A DNA stretch of 64,000 nucleotides. Source: Elymus sibiricus. Its lineage: Eukaryota; Streptophyta; Magnoliopsida; Poales; Poaceae. The stretch spans positions 144,812,001 to 144,876,000 of the forward strand of contig CM077670.1 of NCBI GenBank assembly GCA_039707655.1, written 5' to 3'. Both the position numbers and the translations under genes were made by a program. Below, in pieces: positions 1-12,200 of the stretch (within the stretch, counting starts at the first letter, position 1; each line of letters opens with the position of its first letter). Below the pieces are notes generated by a model. It was not told the DNA's origin, made no database searches, and was given only the letters and a program-made list of their open reading frames with translations.

Positions 1-85
1 CGCATCATGACCTTCCAGTATGGATAGTTCGTGCCATCGAAGAGGGGCACGCAACTGATACCTTGATCATACCTGCGGTCGACAT
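1..85 (-). pseudogene. Copia gag, N-terminal fragment
   Basis: Read on the minus strand, bases 1-60 encode VPLFDGTNYPYWKVMM. This matches the start of Copia gag proteins, where an FDGTNYxxW motif opens the DUF4219/UBN2-type gag. The only nearby ATG (83-85 on the minus strand) is in a different frame from this motif. Either there is a frameshift or the real start is elsewhere. The gene continues out of the window to the left. In an intact element this protein would form the cytoplasmic virus-like particle. The assignment rests on one short motif plus its correct position about 80 bases inside the primer site. Confidence 0.55.
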
Positions 86-138
86 AACTAAAACTCCAGG
101 TGGTTAAACCAAAATCACACAGAACAAGGGAGTACCTT

Positions 139-150
139 GCTCTGATACCA
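139..150 (-). other. Primer binding site, initiator tRNA-Met type
   Basis: The minus strand reads TGGTATCAGAGC two bases inside the end of the Copia LTR. This is complementary to the 3' end of plant initiator tRNA-Met, the usual primer for minus-strand DNA synthesis in Copia and many Gypsy elements. It fixes the orientation of the element as minus. Confidence 0.85.
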
Positions 151-931
151 ATTGAAAGCGCGGGTTTACTCCCAGAGGGGGGGTAAATGGGAGATTTTTA
201 GAAATTCGTCAAACTCCGAAGATTTTGACGAAAATCAGAGTGACGAAATAGAAACAGATGCGAAACTAGATCGACACAGATACAAGTAGCATGCATATGA
301 AATACATACAAGTGAAGAACATAAGATCATACAGACACACATGCATGAGGAAGATGAACTGAAGAAATGAAAAACAACATGATGAAAGTCTTTAGTTCAA
401 ATTCTTCAAAAAAGTAAAGTACAAGTTCTTCAGTAGTGGAATTGCGTAAAGGTAAAGGATGAGGAATTTGAAACCAGTTAGGCTCGGTGAAGACACAGCG
501 ATATGGTAGACCAGTTCCAGTTGCTGCATCAACTGTACGTCTGGTTGAGGCCGCTGATTCTTACCTCGGAGGACACTTAGTCCTCACTGTATTCCTCTTG
601 AGCTAAGGTCACTTAGACCTCGCCCAATCACTCGTGGTAAGTCTTCAAGATAGACTTCCAAAACCTTCACAGACTTGTTCACCGGCACGCCACAATTACT
701 CTTGGGTGCTCAGAACATGACGCCTAACCGTCTGGAAGAATGACAGTCTTCAAAGGTAATAAGCGTCGGATCACACAGATCAACTTCTTCAGTGATGCTT
801 AATCACTTTGGCTCTAGTTGGGTTTTTCCTCACTTGGGTTCTCACAAAGTCGTCAGAGGAAGGGTTGCTCTAGAATGACAAGTGTCAATCTCTCTCTAGA
901 GCAGCCAACCAACTAGTGGTTGTGGGGGGCG

Positions 932-941
932 GCTATTTATA
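932..941 (-). promoter_or_regulatory. Putative TATA box of the Copia LTR
   Basis: The minus strand reads GCTATAAATAGCC here, a close match to a plant TATA box. It lies inside the LTR, where an RNA polymerase II promoter is expected. Transcription would start about 30 bases lower in coordinate and run leftward into the element. No initiation evidence exists beyond the motif. Confidence 0.5.
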
Positions 942-1121
942 GCCAGGGGGCAACCCGACATGAATTGTCATAAATGCCCTTCTCAGACATGACCGTTGTC
1001 AGGATAAGAATCCACTCGACAGCTGGCACACGGCGCAGCAACGGTCAGAAATTAAGCTCTCAATTTCGTCGGGGCACTCAATTTCCTCACGATAGGCAGA
1101 TTGCACTGGCGAAATCCTAAC

Positions 1122-4002
1122 TGTAACATCCCAAATTTTCAGATTTGGAATGTTAATAGGATCATTATTTGTCATCATGATTTCTATGCATATTTGAATT
1201 TTCTGAATATTCAAATCATTATTGGAACTTAAGGCAAATTATTGGAGTGGAGATAACATGACTTCTCCCCTGTGAAATAAAAAATTCATAATGATCAGAA
1301 TATTATTTGGAGTTCACCTGATGTATTTTTGCAATTTTAGAAAGTCCAAATGATTTTTATATTCGGTTTATACTGCTCTTTGTGTGTTCTTTATAGCAGA
1401 TTTTTTTTTTCAAATTGCATTTGGGCTAGAGATATATTTACAGTAGTATATATTAGTAGTAATATTTTAATGTACGTTGTGGTATTTTTAGGAAGTCATT
1501 AGATATTTTATTTTAGCCAAGTATATGTTCCGTATATGGTATAAATGTTGTTCCCAGGTTTTACTGTGCATCGGGCCACGTCGCACAGCAGTAGTTATCC
1601 CTCGCTCAGCGCGCTGGAGCAGCAGCAGCACAACGTCAGTAGCGGAGGCCCATTTTGGCCGAAGCCGAGGAGCAGCAACACTGCAGCCCAGCACCGCACC
1701 CCTTCTCTTGTTTTTTTTCCTTTCCTTCCCGCTGCCGCTGACTCTGGGTCCCACACTGTCATCCCCTTTCTCTCGCCAGAGACCTACACCCGCACGAGTT
1801 CTTCTCTGTGACAAGTATGACGCACTCGACCTCGTCCCAAGCAGAACACCGCCGCTCGAGCTCCAGCAGCATCGAATTGCCACTGGGGGACTCCTTCTTC
1901 TCCACCAAGGACTGCATTGAGCTCTGCGTTACCGTCCGCGCCCAGGAGCATCTTCCCCGAGTCCCGGAGAGACCTGTAGGCATCCCCATCATCACAGTCT
2001 GAGCCGCCCGCACCGTTCTTCTCCAACTCCGTCTGCCTTCCTTTGTTTCTTCTCCAGTCAGCACCCCTGGCCGTCCGATCTATGTTGGACTGCCCAGATT
2101 AGATCCTGTTTATTTTATATACATCGAACCGGTATGCACTAGTATTCGGCCGTCCGTCGGTTAAGCCTCACAGCGAACAGCTTCCAGCCAATCACAATGC
2201 GCCACGTGGCGAGGATTTTGGTTTTAAACAGAAAATGGCAGATTTGTTCCTCTTTTTCAAACCTTCACAACTTTTGCATCGTTTATGAAAATTTGATGAA
2301 AACAACGCCAAATTCTTCATCCTGATCCCCTCTATCCAGTGCACTTATCAAATCTAATTTTTGAAAACTTTCAAATTTGAATTTGTTCAAATTCGAATTC
2401 GACCATCTGGAGGCCATATCTTTTAAAACGTTTATCCTATTTAGTTGACTCTTTTTGCACTATGATCCTATTAGCTTGTATATTATAAATACCCACTGAT
2501 ATGCTTATGTTGTGGGAGTTTTATTTGATTCTTTGTTGTTTGGTGTTATTGAGTGATTGCTTATTTATCGGTACTTTGTTTTAAACGTGTAGATTGTCCG
2601 GAGTGCGACGCAAATTATTGTCAAGAGTGCGAATTCGAGAACCAGGACTAAGGCAAGTTACACCTTTGATCATACTTCATCCTATTATTTTCAATGCATG
2701 TAGTTCTATACCATATTATTATATTATGCATGTGTAGGAATGTTATGATATTATGCTTTGCTGAACCTAGATAGGCTAACCATATGTTTAGTCTGATCCT
2801 GATATTCCTTGTCGCCATATTTGTGTATCGTATTGTGTAGTTATATGCTTAGCCTTGCTATGGTAGGCATGGATTGGGTATTGTGTGATACATGGAAGCT
2901 GTGAGAGATTTAAGTAATGAACAAAGTAACAACATGCATTTTATTGTATCCTCTAGGAGGCTCTGCAATATTAATGTTTAATTAATGAATCATCTGGGCA
3001 GAATGGTTTGTCGGGACCAGTCGACAAGTATGTATCCTCCGAGAGGCTCTACATGACTCTGGAACGGTGGGGAATGCCGCCCAGGTTCATAGAAATTGGA
3101 CATGTTTCCTATCAAGTAGCTTCCATGTACAGCCACTGGCTATATGGGCTCTGGCTTAGTTGATCAGTCGTTGGAACCCATGCCTAGACAGTGCCGACAG
3201 ATGTAGCGGGATAGGTGGGATGTGGCGGTCATGTGGTTAAGGGAACCTCTTCTGAAAGACTTTGTCTCAATCTTCGGATTGGGTCTAGTGGGTAAAGTGT
3301 ACAAAACTCTGCAGAGTATTAAAAACTAATCATGATTAGCCGTGTCCCCGGTTATGGACAATTTTGAGCACTAGACTTGGAACCTCTGGAAGATCTTATC
3401 ACCTCAAAATAATTAAATGTGAAGTGGGCTTAATTATACCTATGATCCTTGGAGGCTCTCATAGGCGGGTTAAATTGGAGGCGGTCCAATTTAACAAAAG
3501 ATCAACTAGAGTGTAGTAAATATTAAATACTTGACTAGTAGGTAGAAGTAAGATAAAATCAGCTTTCTGCAAAACAAAACCATAAGCCTTTCCTTTTGTC
3601 ATATCCTTGCATATAGATATGGCAGGTCTGTTATAATAATTTTGGGTGTGATTTGCCAATACATTCAAAGTATTGACCCTTTGTGGCTGCAACGTTTTAT
3701 GTTGCAGGATTTTTATTCGACGAGTGAGTGATGTGCATAGGGTTACGATGTCTATACTCAACATTTTCATGTGGTGTTGATGGATTCCATGAAGTTTTTA
3801 TTTGTTTTTCCGTTGTATTTTGTTTGTATTCTAGCTTCGAGCTATGCATGTATGAAATATTGTAAATCTGGATCTGCGATGTAATATTATGACATGTGGT
3901 TTATTCTTGATATTATATCTTGTACTGTGAGTGCTAGCTATTGATCCAGGGACTAGCACAGTGAGCACAGAGACTCGAATCTTATCAGGTTCGGTCGTTA
4001 CA
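1122..4002 (+). repeat. 5' LTR of the LARD-like element, with a 275-bp deletion
   Basis: This LTR is 2881 bp and closely matches 5118-8289. It lacks a 275-bp segment present in the other LTR at 5814-6088. The join at 1811-1813 is the triplet ACA, which also borders the missing segment on both sides. That pattern is typical of deletion by illegitimate recombination. The centre (about 1600-2000) is GC-rich and shows accidental open frames on both strands that I do not regard as genes. Confidence 0.88.
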
Positions 4003-5117
4003 GATGGTATCAGAGCCCATGTTGACTGTAGGTCGTGACCCTAGAAAATTTAATAGTAAAAGCCATAGGAGTGAAAAACTTATTTTGCAACCTTACTCTA
4101 CTTGTTAGTTTTTACTCTTGTACTTATGTCTTTTCTTTTTCATGTATAGATGACCCTTGTAGTTATATTTGTGTTTTAGTTAGCAGACCACCACTACTAA
4201 GTTGAGTTTGATAAACGATTCGCGTGTAGTATGATGAGATCATATCTCTTGTGGATATGACCTTACCTGTAGGTTTTGCTTGTGTGGTGTGATCTGTTTG
4301 TTTTGTTTGATTTGGAGTTTTGTTGCTAGCATGATAAGGGTAGTGTTTTCTCTTAGACCTTATTCTGTCTATATCCTGTCTGTGCTACAACCCAGTGATG
4401 AGTTCAAGTTAACCCCAAGCACCTAGATCTACCAAGAAGCAAGCACAATCTTGATGAAGGAAGAAACCTGGAGGAAGCCACAACGTTCTATAGGAGTTTA
4501 TGCAAACCTGAGAGTTGAAAGGAATGATAGTTGTTTTGTTTGGCATGCAGAACCAATGGAATTATCCGAACCCAGTTCGTGAGCAAGAGAATTCTGCAGT
4601 ACTTGTGAGGATGCCCGAGTGTTAGAATGCGAGATTTTCTAAACCATGTACAAGGTAATAATTTGGGTGCGGGATGGATTGATCACCATGCCGACTTACT
4701 CTTATTATTCGCTCTTGTTATGTGGGATGGTTAATCTTGAGTGACTTACCTATAGTAGAGACGACGATGTTAAGCCTAAACCTTAGAATGGTAGCACGTT
4801 TGACCCTGATACAAGGCAACCGTTGCCAATAGTAGGTTATACGGTAAGGATAAGCCAAGACAGTTTTCTGTAGGAATCATTCAGGATGACCACCATGAGA
4901 TAATTGATAGTTGTTTAGTAATGGCGCAAGACCTGTCAGCCATGAAGGATGTCATCAACCAGTAAGATTTTTGGAGACCACATGACTTTGATTCTAAGGG
5001 TGGTAGCACCACACTCTCGGATGATAAATGGATATACAAGAAGAATCCCAACCCGAACCTTTTCTTTCTAGCCTCTTCGAATCTCGAGGACGAGATTCAT
5101 TTTAAGGGTGGTAGATT
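4003..5117 (+). other. Interior of the LARD-like element, no intact coding sequence
   Basis: The tract runs from the primer site (4005-4017) to the polypurine tract beside the 3' LTR. I see no open frame of useful length and no protease, RT, RNase H or integrase motif. The last 60 bases resemble the extreme 3' end of a Gypsy pol gene, so an internal deletion probably removed gag-pol. Packaging signals, if any, should lie just after the primer site, but they cannot be recognised by eye. Confidence 0.75.
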
Positions 5118-8100
5118 TGTAACATTCCAAATTTTCAGATTTGAAATGTTAATAGGATCATTATTTGTCATCATGATTTCTATGCATATTTGAATTTTTT
5201 GAATATTCAAATCATTATTGGAACTTAAGGCAAATTATTGGAGTGGAGATAACATGACTTCTCCCCTGTGAAATAAAAAGTTCATAATGATCAGAATATT
5301 ATTTGGAGTTCACCTAATGTATTTTTCCAATTTTAGAAACTCCAAATGATTTTTATATTTGGTTTATACTGCTCTTTGTGTGTTCTTTATTGCAGAAAAT
5401 ATTTTTTTTTCAAATTGCATTAGGGCTGGAGATATATTTACTGTAGTATATATTAGTAGTAATATTTTAATGTACATTGTGGTATTTTTTGGAAGTCATT
5501 AGATATTTTATTGTAGCCAAGTATATGCTCCGTATATGGTATAAATGTTGTTCCCAGGTTTTACTGTGCATCGGGCCACGTCGCACAGCAGTAGTTATCC
5601 CTCGCTCAGCGCGCTGGAGCAGCAGCAGCACAGCATCAGTAGCGGAGGCCCATTTCGGCCGAAGCCCAGGAGCAGCAACACTGCAGCCCAGCACCGCACC
5701 CCTTCTCTTGTTTTTTTTCCTTTCCTTCCCGCTGCCGCTGACTCTAGGTCCCACCCTGTCATCCCCTTTCTCTCGCCAGAGACCTGCATGCGCACAAGTT
5801 CTTCTCTGTGACAGACCCAAATTTGATCGATTTGATTGATGCCTTGCCCTCCCGCACGCCCACCTGTATATAGTAATCACCTCCCTCTCCTCGTCCGATT
5901 TTCGCAAAAATCATTGCTTCCGGTGCCCTAAAGCTTCACCTCGATCTCGTCGGAGTCCGCCGAATCAGAAGCTCCGCCGTCGTCGATTTTGTCTCCACCG
6001 GAGGTTCCCTGCCTCTCCTCTTGCATCGAGTCGCTTCGCCTTGATCTTCTCTCTCTCCCTCACGGTCTATTCAATCCAGGGGAGCACAAGTACGACGCAC
6101 TCGACCTCGTCCCGAGCAGAACACCGCCGCCCGAGCTCCAGCAGCATCGCATTGCCACTGGGGGACTCCTTCTTCGCCACCAAGGACTGCATCGAGCTCT
6201 GCGTTACCGTCCGCGCCTAGGAGCATCTTCCCCGAGTCCCGGAGAGACCTGTAGGCGTCCCCATCATCAGAGTCCGAGCCGCCCGCGCCGTTCTTCTCCA
6301 ACTCCGGCTGCCTCCCTCTGTTCCTTCTCCGGTGAGCACCTCTGGCCGTCCGATCTATGTTGGACTGCCCAGATTAGATCCTGTTTATTTTATATACTTC
6401 GAACCGGTATGCACTAGTATTCGGCCGTCCGTCGGTTAAGCCTCACAGTGAACAGCTTCCAGCCAATCACAATGCGCCACGTGGCGAGGATTTTGGTTTT
6501 AAACAGAAAATGGCAGATTTGTTCCTGTTTTTCAAACCTTCACAACTTTTGCATCGTTTATCGAAATTTGATGAAACCAACGCCAAATTCTTCATCATGA
6601 TCCCCTCTATCCAGTGCACTTATCAAATCTAATTTTCGAAAACTTTCGAATTTGATTTTGTTCAAATTCGAATTCAACCATCTGGAGGCCATATCTTTTA
6701 AACCGTTTATCCAATTTAGTTCACTCTTTTGGCACTATGATCCTATTAGCTTGTATATTATAAATATCTACTGATATGCTTATGTTGTGGGAGTTTTATT
6801 TGATTATTTTCTGTTTGGTGTTATTTTGGTGTTATTGAGTGATTGCTTATTTATCGGTACTTTGTTTTAAACGTGTAGATTGTCCGGAGTGCGACGCAAA
6901 TTATTGTCAACAGTGCGAATTCGAGAACCAGGACTAAGGCAAGTTACACCTTTGATCATACTTCATCCTATTATTTTCTATGCATGTAGTTCTATACCAC
7001 ATTATTATATTATGCATGTGTAGGAATGTTATGATATTATGCTTTGCTGAACCCAGATAGGCTAGCCATATGTTTAGTCTAATCCTGATATTCCTTGTCG
7101 CCATATTTGGGTATCGTATTGTGTAGTTATATGCTTAGCCTTGCTATGGTAGGCATGGATTGGGTATTGTGTGATACATGGAAGATGTGAGAGATTTAAG
7201 TAATGAACAAAGTAACAACATGCATTTTATTGTATCCTCCGGGAGGCTCTGCAATATTAATGTTTAATTAATGAATTATCTGGGCGGAATGGTTTGTCAG
7301 GACCAGTCGACAAGTATGTATCCTCCGGGAGGCTCTACATGACTCAGGAACGGTGGGGAATGCCGCCCAGGTTCAAAGAGATTGGACATGTTTCATATCA
7401 TGTAGCTTCCATGTACAACCACTGGCTATATGGGCTCTGGCTTAGTTGATCAGTCGTTGGAAACCTTGCCCAGACAGTGCCGACAGATGTAGCGGGATAG
7501 GTGGGATGTGGCGGTCAGGTGGTTAAGGGAACCTCTTCTGAAAGACTTTGTCTCAATCTTCGGATTGGGTCCACTGGGTAAAGTGTACAAAACTTTGCAG
7601 AGTATTAAAAACTAATCATGATTAGCCGTGTCCCCGGTTATGGACAATTTTGAGCACTAGATTTGGAACCTCTGGAAGATATTATCACCTCAAAATAATT
7701 AAATGTGAAGTGGGCTTAATTATACCTATGATCCTTGGAGGCTCTCATAGGCGGGTTAAATTGGAGGCGGTCCAATTTAACAATAGATCAACTAGAGTGT
7801 AGTAAATATTAAATACTTGACTAGTAGGTAGAAGTAAGATAAAATCAGCTTTCTGCAAAACAAAAACCATAAGCCTTTCCTTTTGTCATATCCTTGCATA
7901 TAGATATGGTAGGTCTGTTATAATAATTTTGGGTGTGATTTGCCAATACATTCAAAGTATTGACCCTTTGTGGCTGCAACGTTTTATGTTGCAGTATTTT
8001 TATACGACGAGTGAGTGATGCGCATAGGGTTACGATGTCTATACTCAACATTTGCCTGTGGTGTTGATGGATTCCATGAAGTTTTTATTTGTTTTTCCGC

Positions 8101-8289
8101 TGTATTTTGTTTGTATTCTAGCTTCGAGCTATGCATGTATGAAATATTGTAAATCTGGATCTACGATGTAATATTATGACATGTGATTTATTCTTGATAT
8201 TATATCTTATACTGTGAGTGCTAGCTATTGATCCAGGGACTAGCACAGTGAGCACAGAGACTCGAATCTTATCAGGTTCGGTCGTTACA
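5118..8289 (+). repeat. 3' LTR of the LARD-like element, full-length version
   Basis: This LTR is 3172 bp with termini TGTAACATTCC...GTCGTTACA. Compared with the left LTR it retains the 275-bp block at 5814-6088 and has a 12-bp tandem duplication near 6812-6835 (two copies of TTTTGGTGTTA-like sequence). The remaining sequence is very similar between the two LTRs, so the insertion is probably not ancient, although I did not count differences. Confidence 0.88.
5867..5872 (+). promoter_or_regulatory. Putative TATA box, present only in the 3' LTR
   Basis: CTGTATATAGTAATCACC lies in a pyrimidine-rich context and looks like a plant core promoter. Its block (5814-6088) is deleted from the 5' LTR of the same element. 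The LTR that should drive genomic RNA therefore appears to lack this motif. Confidence 0.4.
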
Positions 8290-8731
8290 CTAACTCCTCT
8301 GCCTGACCAAATTCGTCAGAGACCAGATGAACTTCGTCACTGTCACTGGCAAATTCGTCAGCTGTTCCAGAGATTTCCAAAGGCTTCACTCGAAGTGGCT
8401 TATGATTGTATAGGTTTGAGCATCACTTTGAAGTATGATAAATGTTTCACCTAGACCCCCTTTAACAGTACGGTTTTTCCTATGACTCAAATAAGAAGAA
8501 AAGAAACTATGAAAACAAAGTCTTCAAGCTTCAAAGTCTTCACATCAATTTCTTCACAAGCCGCACCAAATTCTTCACTTGAAGAAATACATTTTTAGGG
8601 GTCACCTTCCATGGTTAAACCAAGTCTTCAGGGACTATTTTCTCCAGTGTACAATCACAAACACATTAGTCCCTTTACCTATTTGTCTTCAATACTCCAA
8701 AACCACTAAGGGGGCACTTGATGCACTTACA

Positions 8732-9139
8732 GCGAGATCGATCGCTCGGGTTCAGTAAGCGAACACCTCGCTCGGGTTCAGTTAGCGAGCGCCTCGCACA
8801 CACGTGCACATAGGAGAGAAACGCGCAAACCACACTATATCGCTCGGCCCCGACCACCCACCGTAACCGGGAACTCCCCGAAAATTTCCTCGCGCTCAAT
8901 TCTACCACGATTTTTTTACGTCATGGACGGCCCAAAGAATGTCATGCGGGTGCGTCTCCGGCCCGCCCAGGACAAAAAGCCCATTTTCTGTCATAATTTT
9001 TTGTCATAGAAGTAGGAGCCCACCACATCTATGATGATACATGTTTTTGTCACAATTATTGTCATAGAATTGTCACAACAATGACAATTTTTTTTTTGTT
9101 CGGGCCATAATGTCACGGATGTGTCTTTTTTTTGTAGTG
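8732..9139. mobile_element. CACTA transposon terminal fragment
   Basis: The right edge reads TTTTTTTTGTAGTG, whose reverse complement is the CACTA terminus CACTACAAAAAAAA. Inside it are short repeated phrases (GTCATAGAA, TGTCACAA) and, near 8740-8800, two copies of a roughly 30-bp unit containing CGCTCGGGTTCAGT. These are the subterminal repeats expected of CACTA elements. The left part is cut off by the Copia insertion and would continue left of the window. The terminus resembles that of the copy starting at 22992 (both have CACTACAAAAAAAA followed by ACAC.TCCGTGA) but is a different subfamily. The three-base target duplication cannot be checked. Confidence 0.7.
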
Positions 9140-9224
9140 CTCGCATCAACTCGGCGGATCAACGGACTATGGAGATGTCGATCAATCGATATCAATGCGG
9201 GGTGTAGGGATTGCCATGCAATGG
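9140..9224. other. Short pre-insertion DNA, left part
   Basis: These 85 bases lie between a CACTA end and a LARD. With the target duplication AATGG they are contiguous with 20484-20551 beyond the LARD. On the minus strand the joined piece contains GCATGGCAATCCCTAC, which looks like part of another high-copy repeat that I cannot name. No coding sense is seen. Confidence 0.6.
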
Positions 9225-12200
9225 TGTCACGCCCAATATGCGATCCTATTCTTGAGGAACTCGGAGGCCCCACCAGGAGTAGAAACGCATATTGGAGACG
9301 CTTGCAAGGTGGATATCATTACATCGTAACACATACATAATAGATGGGGATACAGACAAATACATACAAACATCACATGAATACATTAATACAAAACCAA
9401 CATCATGCAGGAGGGCAGCATCCGACTACAGATGAAATCAAACGAAAAGAAGAACGACATCCACCCTGCGAGCCCATGCTGCCGACCAGGAACCTATCCC
9501 CAGATCGACGAAGAAGCAGAAGAACTCCAAAAGCAAACAAGCATCGCTCTCACGTCAAGACATCGCATTACCTGTACCTGCAACTGTTGTTGTAGTAATC
9601 TGTGAGCCACGAGGACTCAGCAATCCCATAACCATGGGTAGCAAGACTATCAAAGCTTAAATGGGTATGGAAGGGGTAAAGTGGTGAGGTTGCAGCAAGC
9701 ACTAAGCATTATATGGTGGCTAACTTATGAGTACAAGAACAAGAAGAGCATCTACGCAAAACGGTCGCAAACTACAAATGATCACTAAGTGATCCTGAAC
9801 ACCTACTTACGAGTCAAACATAACCCCACCGTGTTCTCTTCTCGAACTTCCTCGAAAAGAGACAATCACGGTTACGCACGCGGTTGGTGTTTTTTTAATT
9901 AGAATTGGTGTCAAGTTCTCTACAACCGGAGGTTATAAATTTCCAAGTCGCCACATAACCGCGGGCATGGCTTCGCGAAAGATTTAACCCTGCATGGGTG
10001 CTCCAAGTAGTCCATTACAAAATTACCACACGCATCCGATGGAACATCCTCACACCATGATAACACGATGCTTACGATAAGGAATCCCGGTGGACAAGCC
10101 ACTCGTAACAGGTAAAACTAAACCAGCAAGACCTCCCGGTGAGCCAGATCCGCATCTAGAGCCGCACGCTCTCAATCTACGGGCATCATCCGTCTATGCA
10201 TAGTGGACGGTAGCCAAATACCTCGAGTTGCCCCGAGGCGGCTCCGCCGACTGCTAGGTAGGTGGACCCACACTCATGAGGAGCACTGGCCCGGGTTGTT
10301 GATTAATTAAAAAATCCTCGGGGTCCGGAAAGTCCCTATGCAAGTTTTAGTTGTTATTAGGCAAATGGTAAAACATGGCAAGAGATGAAGCATAAGCAAA
10401 TGGCAAACCGGAACTATCGAGAAGAAGCACAACCGGAAAGAAGCAAACAACATGGTAAACACACAAGCTTAAACATGGCATGATGCACAATCAAATATGA
10501 TGCATGACGAGATTAAATGTTGTTAAACATGGCAAGAGATGAAGCATAAGCAATCCATACAACTAGGCAATTTTAAATGAGGCCGGAAACACAAACAACA
10601 ATTCCGGTATCTCCCCATATGCAAATTTCGAAATTGGTACTGATCTGAATTAAACACAATGTTAAAGTTGTTAAACAGCAAGTTAACATGCATCATGATG
10701 ATCTACATGGTTTTTCTAGTCAAGTTACATATGTAGAACATTTAATTCGGAGCTACGGCCTAGAAGATATGAGCTAAACAAGTTTAACATGGCATATGGT
10801 ACAAAATGCATGGAAACATCAACAACACACTCTTAAATCAAGGATGCAAAATGACAATATGAAACTACACACAATTCTAAGCAAGTTTCATGTAGGATAT
10901 GATTAAAACGGAGCAACGGTTCAACAATTACGAGCAACACAAGTGTTATTAACAATCTGCCCAAAAACAGCAACATAGCTCTTTGCAAACACGAAAACAG
11001 CAAGATACATGCACATGATTGGCACAAACTTGATATGCACTTAAAGTAGACATGACATACTCCAATTTATCTTAAAGGTTCAGGTTCATAGCCATCAAGG
11101 TTAAGTCAATATGATCCATGCAAAATTCAATGTTCTGCTAAACATGGCATATACATGAGCAGAGTTAACATGATGGCAACTTGAGAGCAAGAAAGAGACA
11201 TGCTACAGGAACTTTACATGGAAACCAAAGGCAATGCATCGAAGTACACATTGCATAGACCAAATCACATGAATAAATCATATGCATATGAGCTATAGAT
11301 TAGTGGCAATCATCAAGCAAAGTTGGCAAGTTTTATCACAGACAGCTTTTACTCAGAACAGCAACATTAACTAGGCATGTTTACAGGCTCATGGCACTCA
11401 CATCAGGGCATATCTTGGCATGAAATAAATACTACCAGCAAGAACACATGAAAATGCTCCAAAGTCATGTTGACAAGTTGCTCATATGGTGCATGCATTA
11501 AATCACACAAAAATGACAAAATGACAAATATTAACAGTTTCAGCAGTAACATTAGGATGCACTTTTGCAACAGAGATAATGACATGTAGATGGATCCTAA
11601 CATGAATGCAACAACAACCATCATGTAGAGCACGAAGAGTAGATCATTTAACATATATAAATTATCATCATAGGATCAACAAGCACAAAGTTATCATCAC
11701 TCCAACATGCGCAAATGATGATAAAATCTGGGACAGATTTTAACCTCGCGGAAAATGGACGGAGGGATACTGGGACGAGGGGGATTGGGACGGAGCGGTG
11801 TTTGGTTGGCTGGATCGGGGACGAAGTCGGACGGAGCCGTCCCGGTGCGGGTGTGGAGGCAGAGGAGGCCGGAGACGGAGGTCACGACGGCGGCGATGAC
11901 TGCTACGGGGAGAGAGAGAGCTGTGAGTGCGAGAAAGAAGGAGAGGGAGAGGAAGGCAGGGTGGCGGCGGCAGGGACCTGGTCCGGGCGGCGGCGCTTGC
12001 CGGCGTTGTGGTCGAGGTGGCGTTGGGCGGACACGCGGCGGCGGGGCAGACGCGAGCTCCTGGGCGGCGCGATCCGCGGGCGGCATGCGGGCTTCCCCGG
12101 GCCCAGATGGGCTCGGGCAGGCCTTTGATGGGCTCCACGGGCCCTGGCGGCTGGGAGGAGAGAGGAGGTGGGCAGGTGGCGGCGCGGGAGTGGCTGGAAG

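Larger units (their letters stand above)
1122..8289 (+). mobile_element. Non-coding Gypsy-type element with ~3 kb LTRs (LARD-like)
   Basis: This is a complete insertion flanked by CTAAC at 1117-1121 and 8290-8294. The LTRs are 1122-4002 and 5118-8289 and share the termini TGTAAC...GTTACA. The interior is only about 1.1 kb (4003-5117). It starts with an initiator tRNA-Met primer site (TGGTATCAGAGCC at 4005) and ends with a purine-rich tract (TTTTAAGGGTGGTAG at 5100-5114). Just before that tract, bases around 5082-5100 still read like the polyprotein tail of Tekay-type Gypsy elements (NLEDEIHF). No gag or pol remains, so the copy depends on an autonomous relative. The size plan (long LTRs, short empty interior) resembles a LARD. 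The family name is not known to me. Confidence 0.9.
1..8731 (-). mobile_element. Copia LTR retrotransposon, 5' end, LTR split by nested element
   Basis: This is the 5' part of a minus-strand Copia element. The LTR runs from 8731 down to 153 and reads TGTAAGTGCATC at its start and GCGCTTTCA at its end on the minus strand. Just inside it, at 139-150, is a primer site matching initiator tRNA-Met (TGGTATCAGAGC). The first bases of a gag-like reading frame follow. The LTR is interrupted by a 7.2 kb element at 1122-8289 with a CTAAC duplication. Without that insert and one copy of the duplication, the LTR is about 1.4 kb. The rest of the element lies left of the window, so its target duplication cannot be confirmed. 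GCGAG at 8732-8736 is the expected right-hand copy. The family is not identified. Confidence 0.85.

Noticed and set aside
139..150. tRNA gene fragments at the TGGTATCAGAGC sites
   Set aside because: They match only the 3' end complement of tRNA-Met and sit next to LTR ends, so they are primer sites.
1488..2064. Open frames on both strands in the GC-rich part of the LTR (also 5467-6417)
   Set aside because: Frames shift between the two LTR copies, they have no domain, and they lie within LTR promoter sequence.
8218..8454. 78-residue frame at the LTR boundary
   Set aside because: It runs from the nested LARD-like LTR across the target duplication into the Copia LTR, so it is a junction artefact.
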